Counted from the stretch's first letter, positions 1 through 6,925 are shown. The stretch is 7,570 bases of DNA from an uncultured Acetatifactor sp. (GCA_910589655.1 CAJUTJ010000105.1:1-7570), one strand, 5' to 3'. Notes: a model not told the origin generated them from the sequence alone. Program-made: numbers and translations.

Positions 1-248
1 ACCCGTAGCGATGGCTGTGGCTTATATGACTTCCTTTTCAGCCTTTCTACAAGCCCCTTGATGTTCTGTTCCAGGTTCTCTCCGTATTCCTTCTTTGTCA
101 CTTCATCAATCCCCACTGCCTTGCTGCCGTCCAGTTCCCTGTGGCATTGCATTAACAGTTCTTTATTTATCAGATGGTACAAAGATGTGAATTCCGGTTT
201 CGGCTCATGAGCCGATTTGTCTGCTATTCTCTCCAATTTCGTTTCCAT
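1..248 (-). CDS. ltrA: Group II intron reverse transcriptase/maturase, N-terminal fragment (window edge)
   Basis: Translation from the ATG at 248-246 gives 82 full codons with no stop, running off the left edge. The start METKLERIADKSA, then SLYHLINKELL, then KAVGIDEVT and RLKRKSYKPQP match the N-terminal (RT0) region of LtrA-like intron-encoded proteins, which bind the intron RNA, help it splice and reverse-transcribe it into DNA target sites. The start is supported by GGAGGT at 258-253, four bases upstream. The usual GIDGVT motif reads GIDEVT here, a substitution at a normally conserved glycine. The catalytic YADD box, domain X and any endonuclease domain are outside the window, so activity cannot be judged. 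The family call is firm. Truncation is by the window edge and not necessarily real. Confidence 0.93.
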   Translation of the reverse strand, partial: METKLERIADKSAHEPKPEFTSLYHLINKELLMQCHRELDGSKAVGIDEVTKKEYGENLEQNIKGLVERLKRKSYKPQPSLR

Positions 249-730
249 CAGTACCTCCGCCCCTGAGTACGGCTGATGTGCCCTCAGAGAGACCGTTATT
301 ATGTAGCCCTCTTCCCTCCACCGGAATTACCCGGCTTCTTCGGTACTATGAAGCTATCCGACTGCCTGACATCCGTTTGGCATCCTCCGTTTCAGCGTTG
401 TCCGCCATACTTGAAAAAAACAAGGGACATCAGGCTCTCCCCAGTTGACTGGATAGTCACAATGCAAAACATGAAAAGCTCTTTGACCCCGCAGAAGCAG
501 GCTGCATCTCACCATAGCAATGCCGCCTGTGTTGCTTTCCGCCGAAATTAGAGCGTCAGCCTTCCGAATGTCAAAATTTCGGGGCTCAATCACTTTCCCT
601 ATTTTCTCGCTGTCTACGCTTAGCAGGCAACATTACTGCAGCCCACCCAAGACTCGCTACTGCTGGTTGGTTAGACCTTCGCAGACAGGCTTCTCACCTG
701 CTAGACTACCCGCCCTTCGTCTGGGCGCAC
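249..730 (-). ncRNA. Group II intron ribozyme RNA, domain I to start of domain IV
   Basis: This is the structured, non-coding 5' part of the intron. Visible signs are the GTGCGCCCAG start at 730-721, many short stems such as CCAG-TCAA-CTGG near 440-451, and a GC-rich run before the ORF. Two segments could be exon-binding sites. TGTCCC (429-424, intron nt 302-307) pairs with the last six bases of the 5' exon, GGGATT, over five positions including one G-U. GTTTTG (470-465, intron nt 261-266) pairs with CAAATC just upstream over five of six. Their order and spacing suit EBS1 and EBS2, but these pairings are short and inferred by eye. Open frames of 60-90 codons across this stretch show no protein-like features. 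Confidence 0.8.
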
Positions 731-2485
731 AATCCCGATTTGTTGGATAGCAACTCTCATCTGCAAGCAATCGTTCTTTGCATTGTTCTTGGCTTTTGCA
801 TTGCTCTGTGTGGGTATCTTTTGATTTATAACATTTTTTATATTTCAATATCAAATGATATTCAGTTTTACGGACAGTTGCGTACTATTGGAACAACTTC
901 TATTCAGATCAGTAAAATTATCTCAAAACAAGCTATAAAACTTGCTTGCTTGGGAATTGTAGCCGGATTACTAACAAGCTTTGTTTTGTCCCATTTCATC
1001 ATCCCGGCGGCACTCCGTACCTTAACGGAAACAAACAGTGGTATTACAGTAGTCCAACAACCTATTATTTATCTCGGAGCAGCAATTTTTTCACTGATAA
1101 TGGTTTTTCTCTCTGTTCGGAAACCTATTCAAATTGCCAAAAAGGTTTCTCCGGTAACTGCCTTACATTATCAGAGTGAGATAGGAAAAAGCAAGTCACA
1201 GTTAAAAAGTAGACATTTTTCTGCGTGGCGAATGGCTCTGCGAAACATACAAAGAACAAAGAAGAAAAGCATTCTCGCTGTTTTATCTATCTTTTTAGGA
1301 ATTACCTCTTGTTTGATAGTGACACTTTTAATCCAAAGTATGAGTGCCGATAACTTTGTAGATTATGAGATGGAATATGATATTGAACTTACAAACCAAA
1401 CATTAGCGCTCGGATATAATGGTAAGCAAAGTCAGCTTTTTGACGAAAAATTTATAAATGAACTTACTTCTATTGATGGTGTCAGCAAAATAAGTTTACA
1501 AAAAGAACAGACAATAATGCCGGAGTACTCCAAAGATGTGTTCTATCCATATATTCAAGACAAATACCAGTCACAAGGAACGGAAGCTCCAGACACAGAT
1601 TATTACGAACAATACCCAACCCGTTTCTACACCCAACTGGTTAGTATTGAAGCCGACAAGATAAAAGACTATATAACAGAAAAGGGAATGGACTATGAGG
1701 GCTTTTATCAAGGTCAATACGGCCTGATAGCCTGTGATACTCCAGAGTTGTTTCCAGATAATATGACACTTCATTTTCAAACTGGTCAGTTAAATCAATA
1801 TAAGGTTATTCCAAATGATAAATCAATGGAAATTCCTATTGGCGGTTTTCTTCCCAGCAGTTATTACGGCGGATTAAGCTCTGATGCGCCTTATGTCTTT
1901 GTTAGTGATGCCGGTATGGAGAAACTTGCTCCCGAAGCATATATTTCGTCACTTGGAATTGATGTCACTTCCTCAAACGAAAAAATGGCGCTTTCTGATA
2001 TTCGTGAACTTTGCAGTCAGTCGGGCAAAATCTCTATAATTTCAAAAACTGAATTGATAGAGGGGTTACATTCCGCCAAAATCACACTCTATACATTAGG
2101 CGGTGGAATTGCTTTCGTTCTGGCTTTTATTGGCGTTCTTAATTTTGCAAATATTATGTTCACAAACACCAAAGCACGAAAACACGAGTTGTATGTTATG
2201 GAGAGTATCGGTATGACAAAAAAACAATGTCGTCGGATGCTTCAAATGGAAGGACTTTGATATGCCCTTATTTCACTTGCCTTATGCTTGACATTTGGAA
2301 ATGTAGTACTATTTCTTGTGTATCAAGCCTTTGTTGGAATGGTCGAATATGCAGTTTTTAGTTACCCAGTTTGGATGTTGTTTATCATTATAGTTGTTCT
2401 GACTGCTTTTTGTTGGTTGGTTCCTTCGCTATTTGTAAATCGTATGATGAAGAAATCAACTGTTGAAAGATTGCGTCAGAATTAA
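731..2485 (+). pseudogene. FtsX-like ABC transporter permease, broken by intron and by in-frame TGA
   Basis: The frame is open from the intron boundary at 731 (N-P-D-L-L-D...) to a TGA at 2258-2260, then continues in the same frame from 2261 to TAA at 2483-2485. The product is a macrolide/antimicrobial-peptide type ABC permease (MacB/BceB/FtsX superfamily), the membrane half of a transporter that works with an ATP-binding subunit. Visible parts are three N-terminal-side membrane segments containing IYNIFYISI and GQLRTIGTT, an SPVTAL motif, the second half starting RMALRNIQRTKKKS with a membrane segment, a large extracellular domain (roughly codons 200-445), and the closing segments with the KHELYVMESIGMTKKQ coupling motif. 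The TGA falls at EGL-stop-YA, where homologues normally have EGLGYA, so a GGA-to-TGA change is the simplest explanation. The last 74 codons still encode two membrane segments and the typical VERLRQN end. The N-terminal part lies beyond the intron, outside the window. No partner ATPase is visible. Confidence 0.9.
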
Positions 2486-2497
2486 ATTCTTATGCAA

Positions 2498-2546
2498 CAA
2501 AACACCGGATGCAAGCTACTATTTGATTGCTACATCCGGTGTTTTG
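2498..2546. terminator. Bidirectional intrinsic terminator between convergent genes
   Basis: The 14-base arms 2498-2511 (CAAAACACCGGATG) and 2533-2546 (CATCCGGTGTTTTG) are perfect reverse complements around a 21-base loop that can pair further (GCAA with TTGC). The A-run on one side and T-run on the other give a U-tract in either direction. It sits 13 bases after the permease stop and downstream of the XRE gene on the opposite strand, so it can serve both. Confidence 0.85.
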
Positions 2547-2565
2547 GATTCTGTAAACCAGAATC
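2547..2565. repeat. Small 7-bp inverted repeat next to the terminator
   Basis: GATTCTG (2547-2553) and CAGAATC (2559-2565) are perfect reverse complements around TAAAC. It directly abuts the large terminator stem and overlaps the end of the minus-strand open stretch at 2564-2713. It may be a secondary terminator stem or chance. Confidence 0.4.
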
Positions 2566-2713
2566 ACAGTAAACCCTTCTCTTCCATCCGCCGCCTTAAC
2601 ACCTTCCAATCTGTCACTGTCAGAATATCTTCATCTATGGAACATCCTTCCTCCATTGTATACGGCAAATCAACCGCCCCTATGTACCATATCGGAAACA
2701 GCCCGGCATTTAA
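2564..2713 (-). pseudogene. Possible C-terminal gene remnant, unknown family
   Basis: Immediately after the TGA of the XRE gene, and in the same frame, the minus strand stays open for 49 codons to a TGA at 2566-2564. The residues look like a soluble protein C-terminus: LFPIWYIGAVDLPYTMEEG, then an acidic stretch, then DWKVLRRRMEEKGLL. No start codon with a ribosome binding site opens it. The only internal ATG candidates would give at most 30 residues. It could be the tail of a gene whose front was lost, a former extension of the XRE protein, or a chance open frame. I do not recognise the family. Confidence 0.35.
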
Positions 2714-3298
2714 TCAAGAAAATAATTTCATTACCGCAACCAGCACCAACGCAATTACAACAACCAGCACCGCGGAACCGACGGCCAGGAACGCTTTTTG
2801 GTATGGTCTTTTTCCTTCTTCTCTTGCCTTTTCGATTTCATCCAGACTCTTCCCGTTAGCAAACGCGACGATTTCTTTATAAGTCTGAATATCGTATTTC
2901 TTCTTATACCTTTCAATTCTGACGGCAAAATACATTCCGATGCCAAACAAACATAGATACAGTGCCATTCCAACCCACTTCCATAGCATTACGAGCGGTA
3001 CCGGCACTATCAGCAATGCAATAAATAATACGGTAAAAACGGCACTGTCCTTTTGAAACTTCGCGTATTCCTGTGAGTCAATTTCTTTCTTCATTTTTTC
3101 TAAATCTCCTTTGATTAAATGATCCAGAGATACTTGAAAGACTTCGCTCATCAACACTAAGCTTTTAATATCAGGATAATTTTTGTCATTTTCCCAATTC
3201 GATATGGTTTGTCTTGAAACAAAAATTTTATCAGCCAATCCCTCCTGAGATAAATTTGCCTCCGTTCGATATTTTTTTATCTGTTTACCGAGTTCCAT
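2714..3298 (-). CDS. Membrane-anchored XRE-family transcriptional regulator
   Basis: A 194-residue protein. Residues 1-60 form an XRE/Cro-cI helix-turn-helix: MELGKQIKKYRTEANLSQE, then residues 23-36 (DKIFVSRQTISNWE) carrying the recognition helix, then the conserved YPDIKSLVLMSEVF and SLDHLI. A charged linker (about 64-84) leads to three hydrophobic segments at about 85-106, 109-127 and 169-192, the first two separated only by a short turn. The protein should therefore bind DNA from the membrane, as in the common Firmicute XRE-plus-transmembrane regulators often found near transporters. The start at 3298 is chosen over an upstream in-frame ATG at 3331 because AGGAGGTGA (3312-3304) lies five bases before it and the HTH begins there. 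It converges on the permease pseudogene and may once have been linked to that transporter, but that is inference. TTTGACAT half-sites upstream could be its operator. Confidence 0.92.
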   Translation of the reverse strand: MELGKQIKKYRTEANLSQEGLADKIFVSRQTISNWENDKNYPDIKSLVLMSEVFQVSLDHLIKGDLEKMKKEIDSQEYAKFQKDSAVFTVLFIALLIVPVPLVMLWKWVGMALYLCLFGIGMYFAVRIERYKKKYDIQTYKEIVAFANGKSLDEIEKAREEGKRPYQKAFLAVGSAVLVVVIALVLVAVMKLFS

Positions 3299-3358
3299 CT
3301 TCGTCACCTCCTCACTGCACAGTTTAATCAAAAAGGAAGATTTCCGCTATCAAAACTC

Positions 3359-3402
3359 TTTGACATAGCCCGCTTTTGCTCATGTCAAAAATGTTTGACC
3401 AT
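3359..3402. promoter_or_regulatory. TTTGACAT half-site cluster, candidate operator for the XRE regulator
   Basis: TTTGACAT (3359-3366) and ATGTCAAA (3382-3389) form a perfect 8-bp inverted repeat with a 15-base spacer. A third near-copy, TTTGACCAT (3394-3402), follows after four bases in the same orientation as the first. The cluster lies about 60-105 bases upstream of the XRE start. Repeated palindromic half-sites there suit autoregulation by a dimeric HTH protein. The overlap with TTGACA-like -35 sequence could also be coincidental promoter-like sequence. Confidence 0.4.
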
Positions 3403-3475
3403 GCGTATAATCCTGATTTGCCGCTGGTTTACCTCTCTCTTTTCGCGCTTTTTCCGTATTACACATTTCGAAAAT

Positions 3476-3620
3476 CTAACTGTTCCTGCGAATCCGAATC
3501 AATTTCAAGATGTCGTCATACAGACGCCCTTTATCCTCCTGATCAATCATCAGCCACCTTTGCCCGTTTCCCTCCTGTGTCTGACCATAAACCGTCTGCA
3601 GCTTCTTTGCCCGGCAAAAG
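3476..3620 (-). pseudogene. Possible gene remnant downstream of the NSS transporter
   Basis: After the transporter stop, in another frame, the minus strand stays open to a TAG at 3478-3476 and reads like a protein end: KKLQTVYGQTQEGNGQRW, then LMIDQEDKGRLYDDILKL, then IRIRRNS. There is no start with a ribosome binding site at its head. An internal ATG at 3550 would give only 24 residues. It could be the 3' end of a decayed or deleted gene, or a chance frame. I do not recognise the family. Confidence 0.3.
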
Positions 3621-3626
3621 ACAGGC

Positions 3627-5093
3627 TTACTGTTTCTTTTTCCCAAATACCATCCAGGCCACGAACCCCAACAGCGCAAACGCCACGACCATCCAGGGAA
3701 TAAAATATCCCATACCTTTACCGTAGAACAGGTCATAGTACCCTTTCAGGTAAATCACGACAACAATCGCCGGCAGACCTATGGTCATATAGCCTTTCAT
3801 CTTCTCCGGGAAGCGCATGCCGTCCCCTGCGTTAACCTCCGCCAGGAAGTTTTGAAAACCCCAGCCGTTTCTGGAAACGCAGAAAGCCACATAGATCAAA
3901 GAACCCAGGGGCAGAATATTGCTGGAAACCAGAAAATCTTCCAGATCCATAATTCCGCTGTTTGGACCTAAAGGCTGAATCCCTGCCAGCACATTAAAGC
4001 CCAGGACACAGGGCATGGACAGCAGCGCAATCGCCACGATATTAACCGACACCGCTTTCTTTCTGCTCCATCCCCACAGATCGACCGCAAAGGACAGAAT
4101 ATTTTCAAACACCGCGATAATCGTGGACAATGCGGCAAAGGACATAAACAAAAAGAACAGAGACCCCCAGATCCGTCCTCCTGCCATCTGGTTAAACACA
4201 TTCGGCAGTGTGATAAAAATCAGGGACGGGCCGGCCCCCGGCTCGATGCCATAGGCGAAGCAGGCCGGGATAATGATAAATCCCGCCATCAGTGCCACAA
4301 AAGTATCCAGAACGATCACATTGACCGCCTCGCCGGTAAGGGACCGCTCTCTGCCCAGATAGCTTCCGAAAATAGCCATGGCGCCGCAGCCGATGCTCAA
4401 GGTAAAAAAGGCCTGGGACATGGCGCCGAATATCACGTTGCCCATGCCAATCTCCATCATAGCCTTAAAATCAGGAACCAGGTAAAATTTCACGCCTTCC
4501 ATGGCGCCCGGCAGCGTCACCGAATGAACGGCAAGGACCAGAATCAGTCCTAACAGACCGATCATCATCACCTTGCTGATCCGTTCCACGCCTTTCTGCA
4601 CGCCAAAAGAACAGATGCCGAAGGCAAGAACCACCACCAGCACCATCCAGAAGGTCATCAGACCCGGATTCTGGGTCATGGCGGAGAATTTCCCGGCCAC
4701 TTCCTCCGGGGTCATCGCCGCCCCGGTAAACTCTCCGGTCAGGCACCGCCAGAAATAATACAGCATCCAGCCTGCCACCATCGTATAAAACATCATCAGA
4801 ATATAATTGGCCGAAATCCCGAGAATCCTGTAATGATGCCACTTTCTCCCCTCAGGCTCCAGCTCCCGGAAGGATATGGCGCAGCTTTTCTGACTTCCCC
4901 GGCCCACCGTAAACTCACAGACCAGGATCGGAAAGCCCAGAATCGCCAGAAATACCAGATAAATCAAAATAAAAGCGGCGCCTCCGTACTCGCCGCACAT
5001 ATAAGGGAATTTCCACACATTCCCCAAACCCACCGCACAGCCTGCCGATACCAGGATAAATCCCAGCCGGGAACTGAATTTTTCACGCTCCAT
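3627..5093 (-). CDS. Sodium-dependent transporter, neurotransmitter:sodium symporter (NSS/SNF) family
   Basis: A 488-residue membrane protein with the LeuT fold; family members import amino acids or related compounds together with Na+. TM1 (about 11-32) carries the broken-helix signature AGCAVGLGNVWKFPY. Aligned by eye with LeuT, Na1 residues A20, N25, T231 and N258 are kept, and Na2 has G18, V21 and A320, with S323/T324 in place of the LeuT T/S pair, so both hydroxyls remain. Y103 in TM3 and FFTLS (229-233) in TM6 line the substrate site. About twelve hydrophobic segments are visible, the last at 463-484 followed by a short GKKKQ tail. Length is normal for a bacterial member. The ATG at 5093 has GGGGAGGA (5108-5101) upstream, and a sigma-A-like promoter lies at 5132-5160. 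It appears monocistronic. The substrate cannot be named: amino acid is likely but not shown. Confidence 0.95.
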   Translation of the reverse strand: MEREKFSSRLGFILVSAGCAVGLGNVWKFPYMCGEYGGAAFILIYLVFLAILGFPILVCEFTVGRGSQKSCAISFRELEPEGRKWHHYRILGISANYILMMFYTMVAGWMLYYFWRCLTGEFTGAAMTPEEVAGKFSAMTQNPGLMTFWMVLVVVLAFGICSFGVQKGVERISKVMMIGLLGLILVLAVHSVTLPGAMEGVKFYLVPDFKAMMEIGMGNVIFGAMSQAFFTLSIGCGAMAIFGSYLGRERSLTGEAVNVIVLDTFVALMAGFIIIPACFAYGIEPGAGPSLIFITLPNVFNQMAGGRIWGSLFFLFMSFAALSTIIAVFENILSFAVDLWGWSRKKAVSVNIVAIALLSMPCVLGFNVLAGIQPLGPNSGIMDLEDFLVSSNILPLGSLIYVAFCVSRNGWGFQNFLAEVNAGDGMRFPEKMKGYMTIGLPAIVVVIYLKGYYDLFYGKGMGYFIPWMVVAFALLGFVAWMVFGKKKQ

Positions 5094-5131
5094 TGTTATT
5101 TCCTCCCCGTTTTTTCACTTTTATCTACATA

Positions 5132-5160
5132 AATATATCATAACGGTCCGTAGTACGCAA
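5132..5160 (-). promoter_or_regulatory. Putative sigma-A promoter of the NSS transporter
   Basis: On the minus strand, -35 TTGCGT (5160-5155) and -10 TATATT (5137-5132) are separated by exactly 17 bases. The -10 matches five of six consensus bases and the -35 three. The transcript would start near 5125, leaving an untranslated leader of roughly 30 bases with no room for a riboswitch. Confidence 0.6.
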
Positions 5161-5173
5161 GGTGATACGGTCC
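5143..5173. repeat. Direct repeat ACGGTCC flanking the -35 box
   Basis: ACGGTCC occurs at 5143-5149 and 5167-5173, 24 bp apart start to start. On the transcribed strand this reads GGACCGT twice, once inside the promoter spacer and once just upstream of the -35. The inner copy extends to ACGGACCGT, a near-palindrome. Position suits an operator, but two 7-mers are weak evidence. Confidence 0.3.
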
Positions 5174-5262
5174 ATAAAGCAGCCATAAAACAAAAGCAAC
5201 GATAAAACAGTTACCGTTACTTCGCGACCGGCAGCGCAAAACAACTTTGAACTCATAATACA

Positions 5263-5310
5263 GGGCTGTTCCGAAAATGTATCATGCAATCAACATTTCC
5301 AAAACAGCCC
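5263..5310. terminator. Long interrupted stem-loop after the FapA-like gene
   Basis: GGGCTGTT (5263-5270) pairs with AACAGCCC (5303-5310), and AAATGT (5275-5280) pairs with ACATTT (5293-5298), separated by a 4x4 internal loop and closed by a 12-base loop. It lies 13 bases past the FapA-like stop on the minus strand, in the right place for its terminator. Neither side has a clean T-run directly after the stem, so it may act weakly or as an mRNA 3'-end stabiliser. Confidence 0.5.
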
Positions 5311-5323
5311 CAAACATTTTACA

Positions 5324-6925
5324 CTATCTCAGGAAAATCTGTCCTCCCTCTAAACGGATCTGACAGTCTGTCTCCTTCTGTTCAATGGTAATACACTGTT
5401 TTTCAATCTGGATATTAGTCACCGGAAAAATTTCCTCACAGGTAATACTGCCCGTCTGCATCGACCGCATCGCCGTAGTTAACGTATCCAGCTCGGCGAA
5501 TTTTTCCCTTTTTAATTCGCCGTATACATTGCGCTGTTCCAGCAGCGTCTTATATTCATCCTGCGTATCGTAGCGGTGACTTTTACCGGACATCTGCATC
5601 GTGGAAACCTTTTTTCGGATCTGCTCCAAGGTCCGGTCGATTTCCTCCAACTCACTGTTTACAGACGACTTCTTCCGTTCCAGCTCCGTCTCAAGACCCA
5701 GGGTAACGCGATTGGTACAGCCGGAGATATTCCCGATTTTTTTTGCATAAACAGATCTTGCTGCCGTGACGCTGTTCCCGAAGATCAGCCCCCGACCCAT
5801 CATGGCATAGACGGAACCGTTTTCGCTGACCACGTTGCTATTGGCGATAATTCCCGCGTAAATATCCTCCCCTGCCACAGCTGTCACATTTTCCATAATA
5901 ATGCACTGAATCTGCCCGTCTGCTTTCAGCTGGGTTTTTCCCGTCCCTTTCACGTCGCCCTGCACACAGATCGTTCCCCCAGACAAAATTCTGCCGTTTT
6001 CGACATCTCCCTGAATCATCACATTCCCGGTCGCCTCAACGGTCACACCCTCTTTTACCGTTCCCCGGATGTAGATATCCCCGTCAAATTTCAGATTTCC
6101 GACGCCGGCATCGATATCCTGCTCCAACACCCGCTGGCTCCGGATGGAAAAATTCTCTCCCTCCATCACCACGATCCCGCTGATTTCCGCCTGCAAAGAC
6201 AAACCGTCTTCCGAAACACGGGTATATTTTCCCTGGGGAACAGGGGCTGACGTCCCTTCCTTGCCCTGCAGCGGAGCTCCTGAAACATCGAACCCCGGCT
6301 TCATCGGCACAGGAGGTATAATCCGGCACAGGACATCCCCCTCTCTGATAATCTGAAACAGATTCTTTTTCCGGAAATCATATCCCGCAAGCATCTCCTC
6401 TTCCTCAAGCTCCGGCTTCTGGGCATATCTGTGCTCATACAGCTCCTCCAGCATCCCATCGACTCCGTCCTCAGGATACTCTCCGCGGGCAATTTGTACG
6501 ACCCGCAAACAGGTCTTCGTCTCGGTCAGCTCCCTGACCGCCTCCTCGTCAACGCCGGAAACCACCCCTTCATAATGCATCTCTTCAAGGAAACGTTCCG
6601 GTTCCATATCCTTTCCTTCATTGAACGGCGGCAGAATACAGGCATATGCTCTCATACAGTCCCCTGAGACATAAAACAGCGGCATAGCATCTCCCGACAT
6701 CTGCTCCTGCCGTTTCCGTTCCATATATTTACCCACTTCTTTTTCAAGAATCATCGAAAAAGCCTTGATATCCTCTTCACTCTCCTGATTATCCCGGAAA
6801 TCTTCGTTCAGATGGATTCTGATTCTTCTCAGCATCTGACGGCCTTCCGACTCCCTGGATTCCGGACCTTCCGTGGCTGCGGCCGTGTCCTCTCCCTTTT
6901 TCTTTAAAAAATCAAATATCCCCAT
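5324..6925 (-). CDS. FapA family (DUF342) polymer-forming protein
   Basis: A 533-residue soluble protein starting MGIFDFLKKK. Residues about 95-260 match the FapA/DUF342 N-terminal part: ACILPPFNEGKD, the EGVVSGVDEEAV segment that follows, then GDVLCRIIPPVPMKPGFDV, SGAPLQGKEG and EISGIVV. Residues about 275-405 are short repeated beta turns (FDGDIYIRGTV, EATGNVMIQGDVENG, GTICVQGDVKG, AGEDIYAGII) of a right-handed beta-helix like bactofilins. Residues 411-485 form a charged coiled coil before a short beta-rich tail. The family is named after a Vibrio flagellar-pole protein but is widespread in Clostridia without flagellar linkage, and no flagellar gene is nearby here. The role is thus open; a scaffold near the membrane or in sporulation is a guess. 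GAGAAGG (6934-6928) lies only two bases from the ATG, an unusually short gap, but the MGIFDF start is typical of the family. The promoter lies at 6970-6998. Confidence 0.9.
   Translation of the reverse strand: MGIFDFLKKKGEDTAAATEGPESRESEGRQMLRRIRIHLNEDFRDNQESEEDIKAFSMILEKEVGKYMERKRQEQMSGDAMPLFYVSGDCMRAYACILPPFNEGKDMEPERFLEEMHYEGVVSGVDEEAVRELTETKTCLRVVQIARGEYPEDGVDGMLEELYEHRYAQKPELEEEEMLAGYDFRKKNLFQIIREGDVLCRIIPPVPMKPGFDVSGAPLQGKEGTSAPVPQGKYTRVSEDGLSLQAEISGIVVMEGENFSIRSQRVLEQDIDAGVGNLKFDGDIYIRGTVKEGVTVEATGNVMIQGDVENGRILSGGTICVQGDVKGTGKTQLKADGQIQCIIMENVTAVAGEDIYAGIIANSNVVSENGSVYAMMGRGLIFGNSVTAARSVYAKKIGNISGCTNRVTLGLETELERKKSSVNSELEEIDRTLEQIRKKVSTMQMSGKSHRYDTQDEYKTLLEQRNVYGELKREKFAELDTLTTAMRSMQTGSITCEEIFPVTNIQIEKQCITIEQKETDCQIRLEGGQIFLR

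Larger units (their letters stand above)
1..730 (-). mobile_element. Group II intron, 5' portion, inserted antisense in a permease gene
   Basis: Read on the minus strand, the element starts at 730 with GTGCGCCCAG, the classical 5' end of group II introns (GUGYG consensus; the same first bases as Lactococcus Ll.LtrB). About 480 nt of non-coding structured sequence follow, then an LtrA-type ORF from 248, the usual layout with the ORF in domain IV. The rest of the ORF, domains V and VI and the 3' exon junction lie beyond position 1. The flanking 731-2485 region continues an open permease frame right up to the boundary, which fixes the junction. Because the intron is opposite to the host gene, it cannot be spliced out of that gene's mRNA. 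The GTGCG start and ORF type fit a IIA, mitochondrial-like intron, but that subclass is inferred. Confidence 0.9.
3299..3626. other. Intergenic region between the NSS transporter and the XRE gene
   Basis: This 328-base gap holds the XRE ribosome binding site, three TTTGACAT-like half-sites (3359-3402) and, on its right side, an unexplained minus-strand open stretch (3476-3620). No RNA gene or clear T-tailed terminator for the transporter gene is visible. I found no convincing consensus promoter for the XRE gene; the best guess is a weak TTGATA with poor -10 matches. Confidence 0.6.

Noticed and set aside
276..750. Open frames of 60-90 codons on both strands over the intron 5' region
   Set aside because: They overlap one another and the ribozyme RNA, lack ribosome binding sites and have no protein-family features.
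2258..2260. TGA as a recoded codon (glycine, as in some candidate phyla, or selenocysteine)
   Set aside because: The organism looks like an ordinary spore-forming Firmicute, the XRE gene nearby ends at a TGA, and there is no selenocysteine context. A mutation in an already disrupted gene is simpler.
2288..2485. Separate 65-residue membrane protein after the permease TGA
   Set aside because: It is in the same frame as the permease, has no ribosome binding site and encodes the expected permease C-terminus.
3394..3411. TTGACC followed by TATAAT as a plus-strand promoter
   Set aside because: The two boxes are only about four to five bases apart, not 16-18, and no plus-strand gene follows.
5094..5323. 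Riboswitch or T-box leader for the transporter
   Set aside because: The likely promoter leaves only about 30 bases of leader, and the stem-loop at 5263-5310 lies upstream of that promoter, next to the FapA-like stop.
5576..6250. A 224-codon plus-strand open frame opposite the FapA-like gene
   Set aside because: It is the mirror of a clearly recognised gene, is rich in His/Pro/Ser/Arg as antisense shadows often are, and has no start signal.
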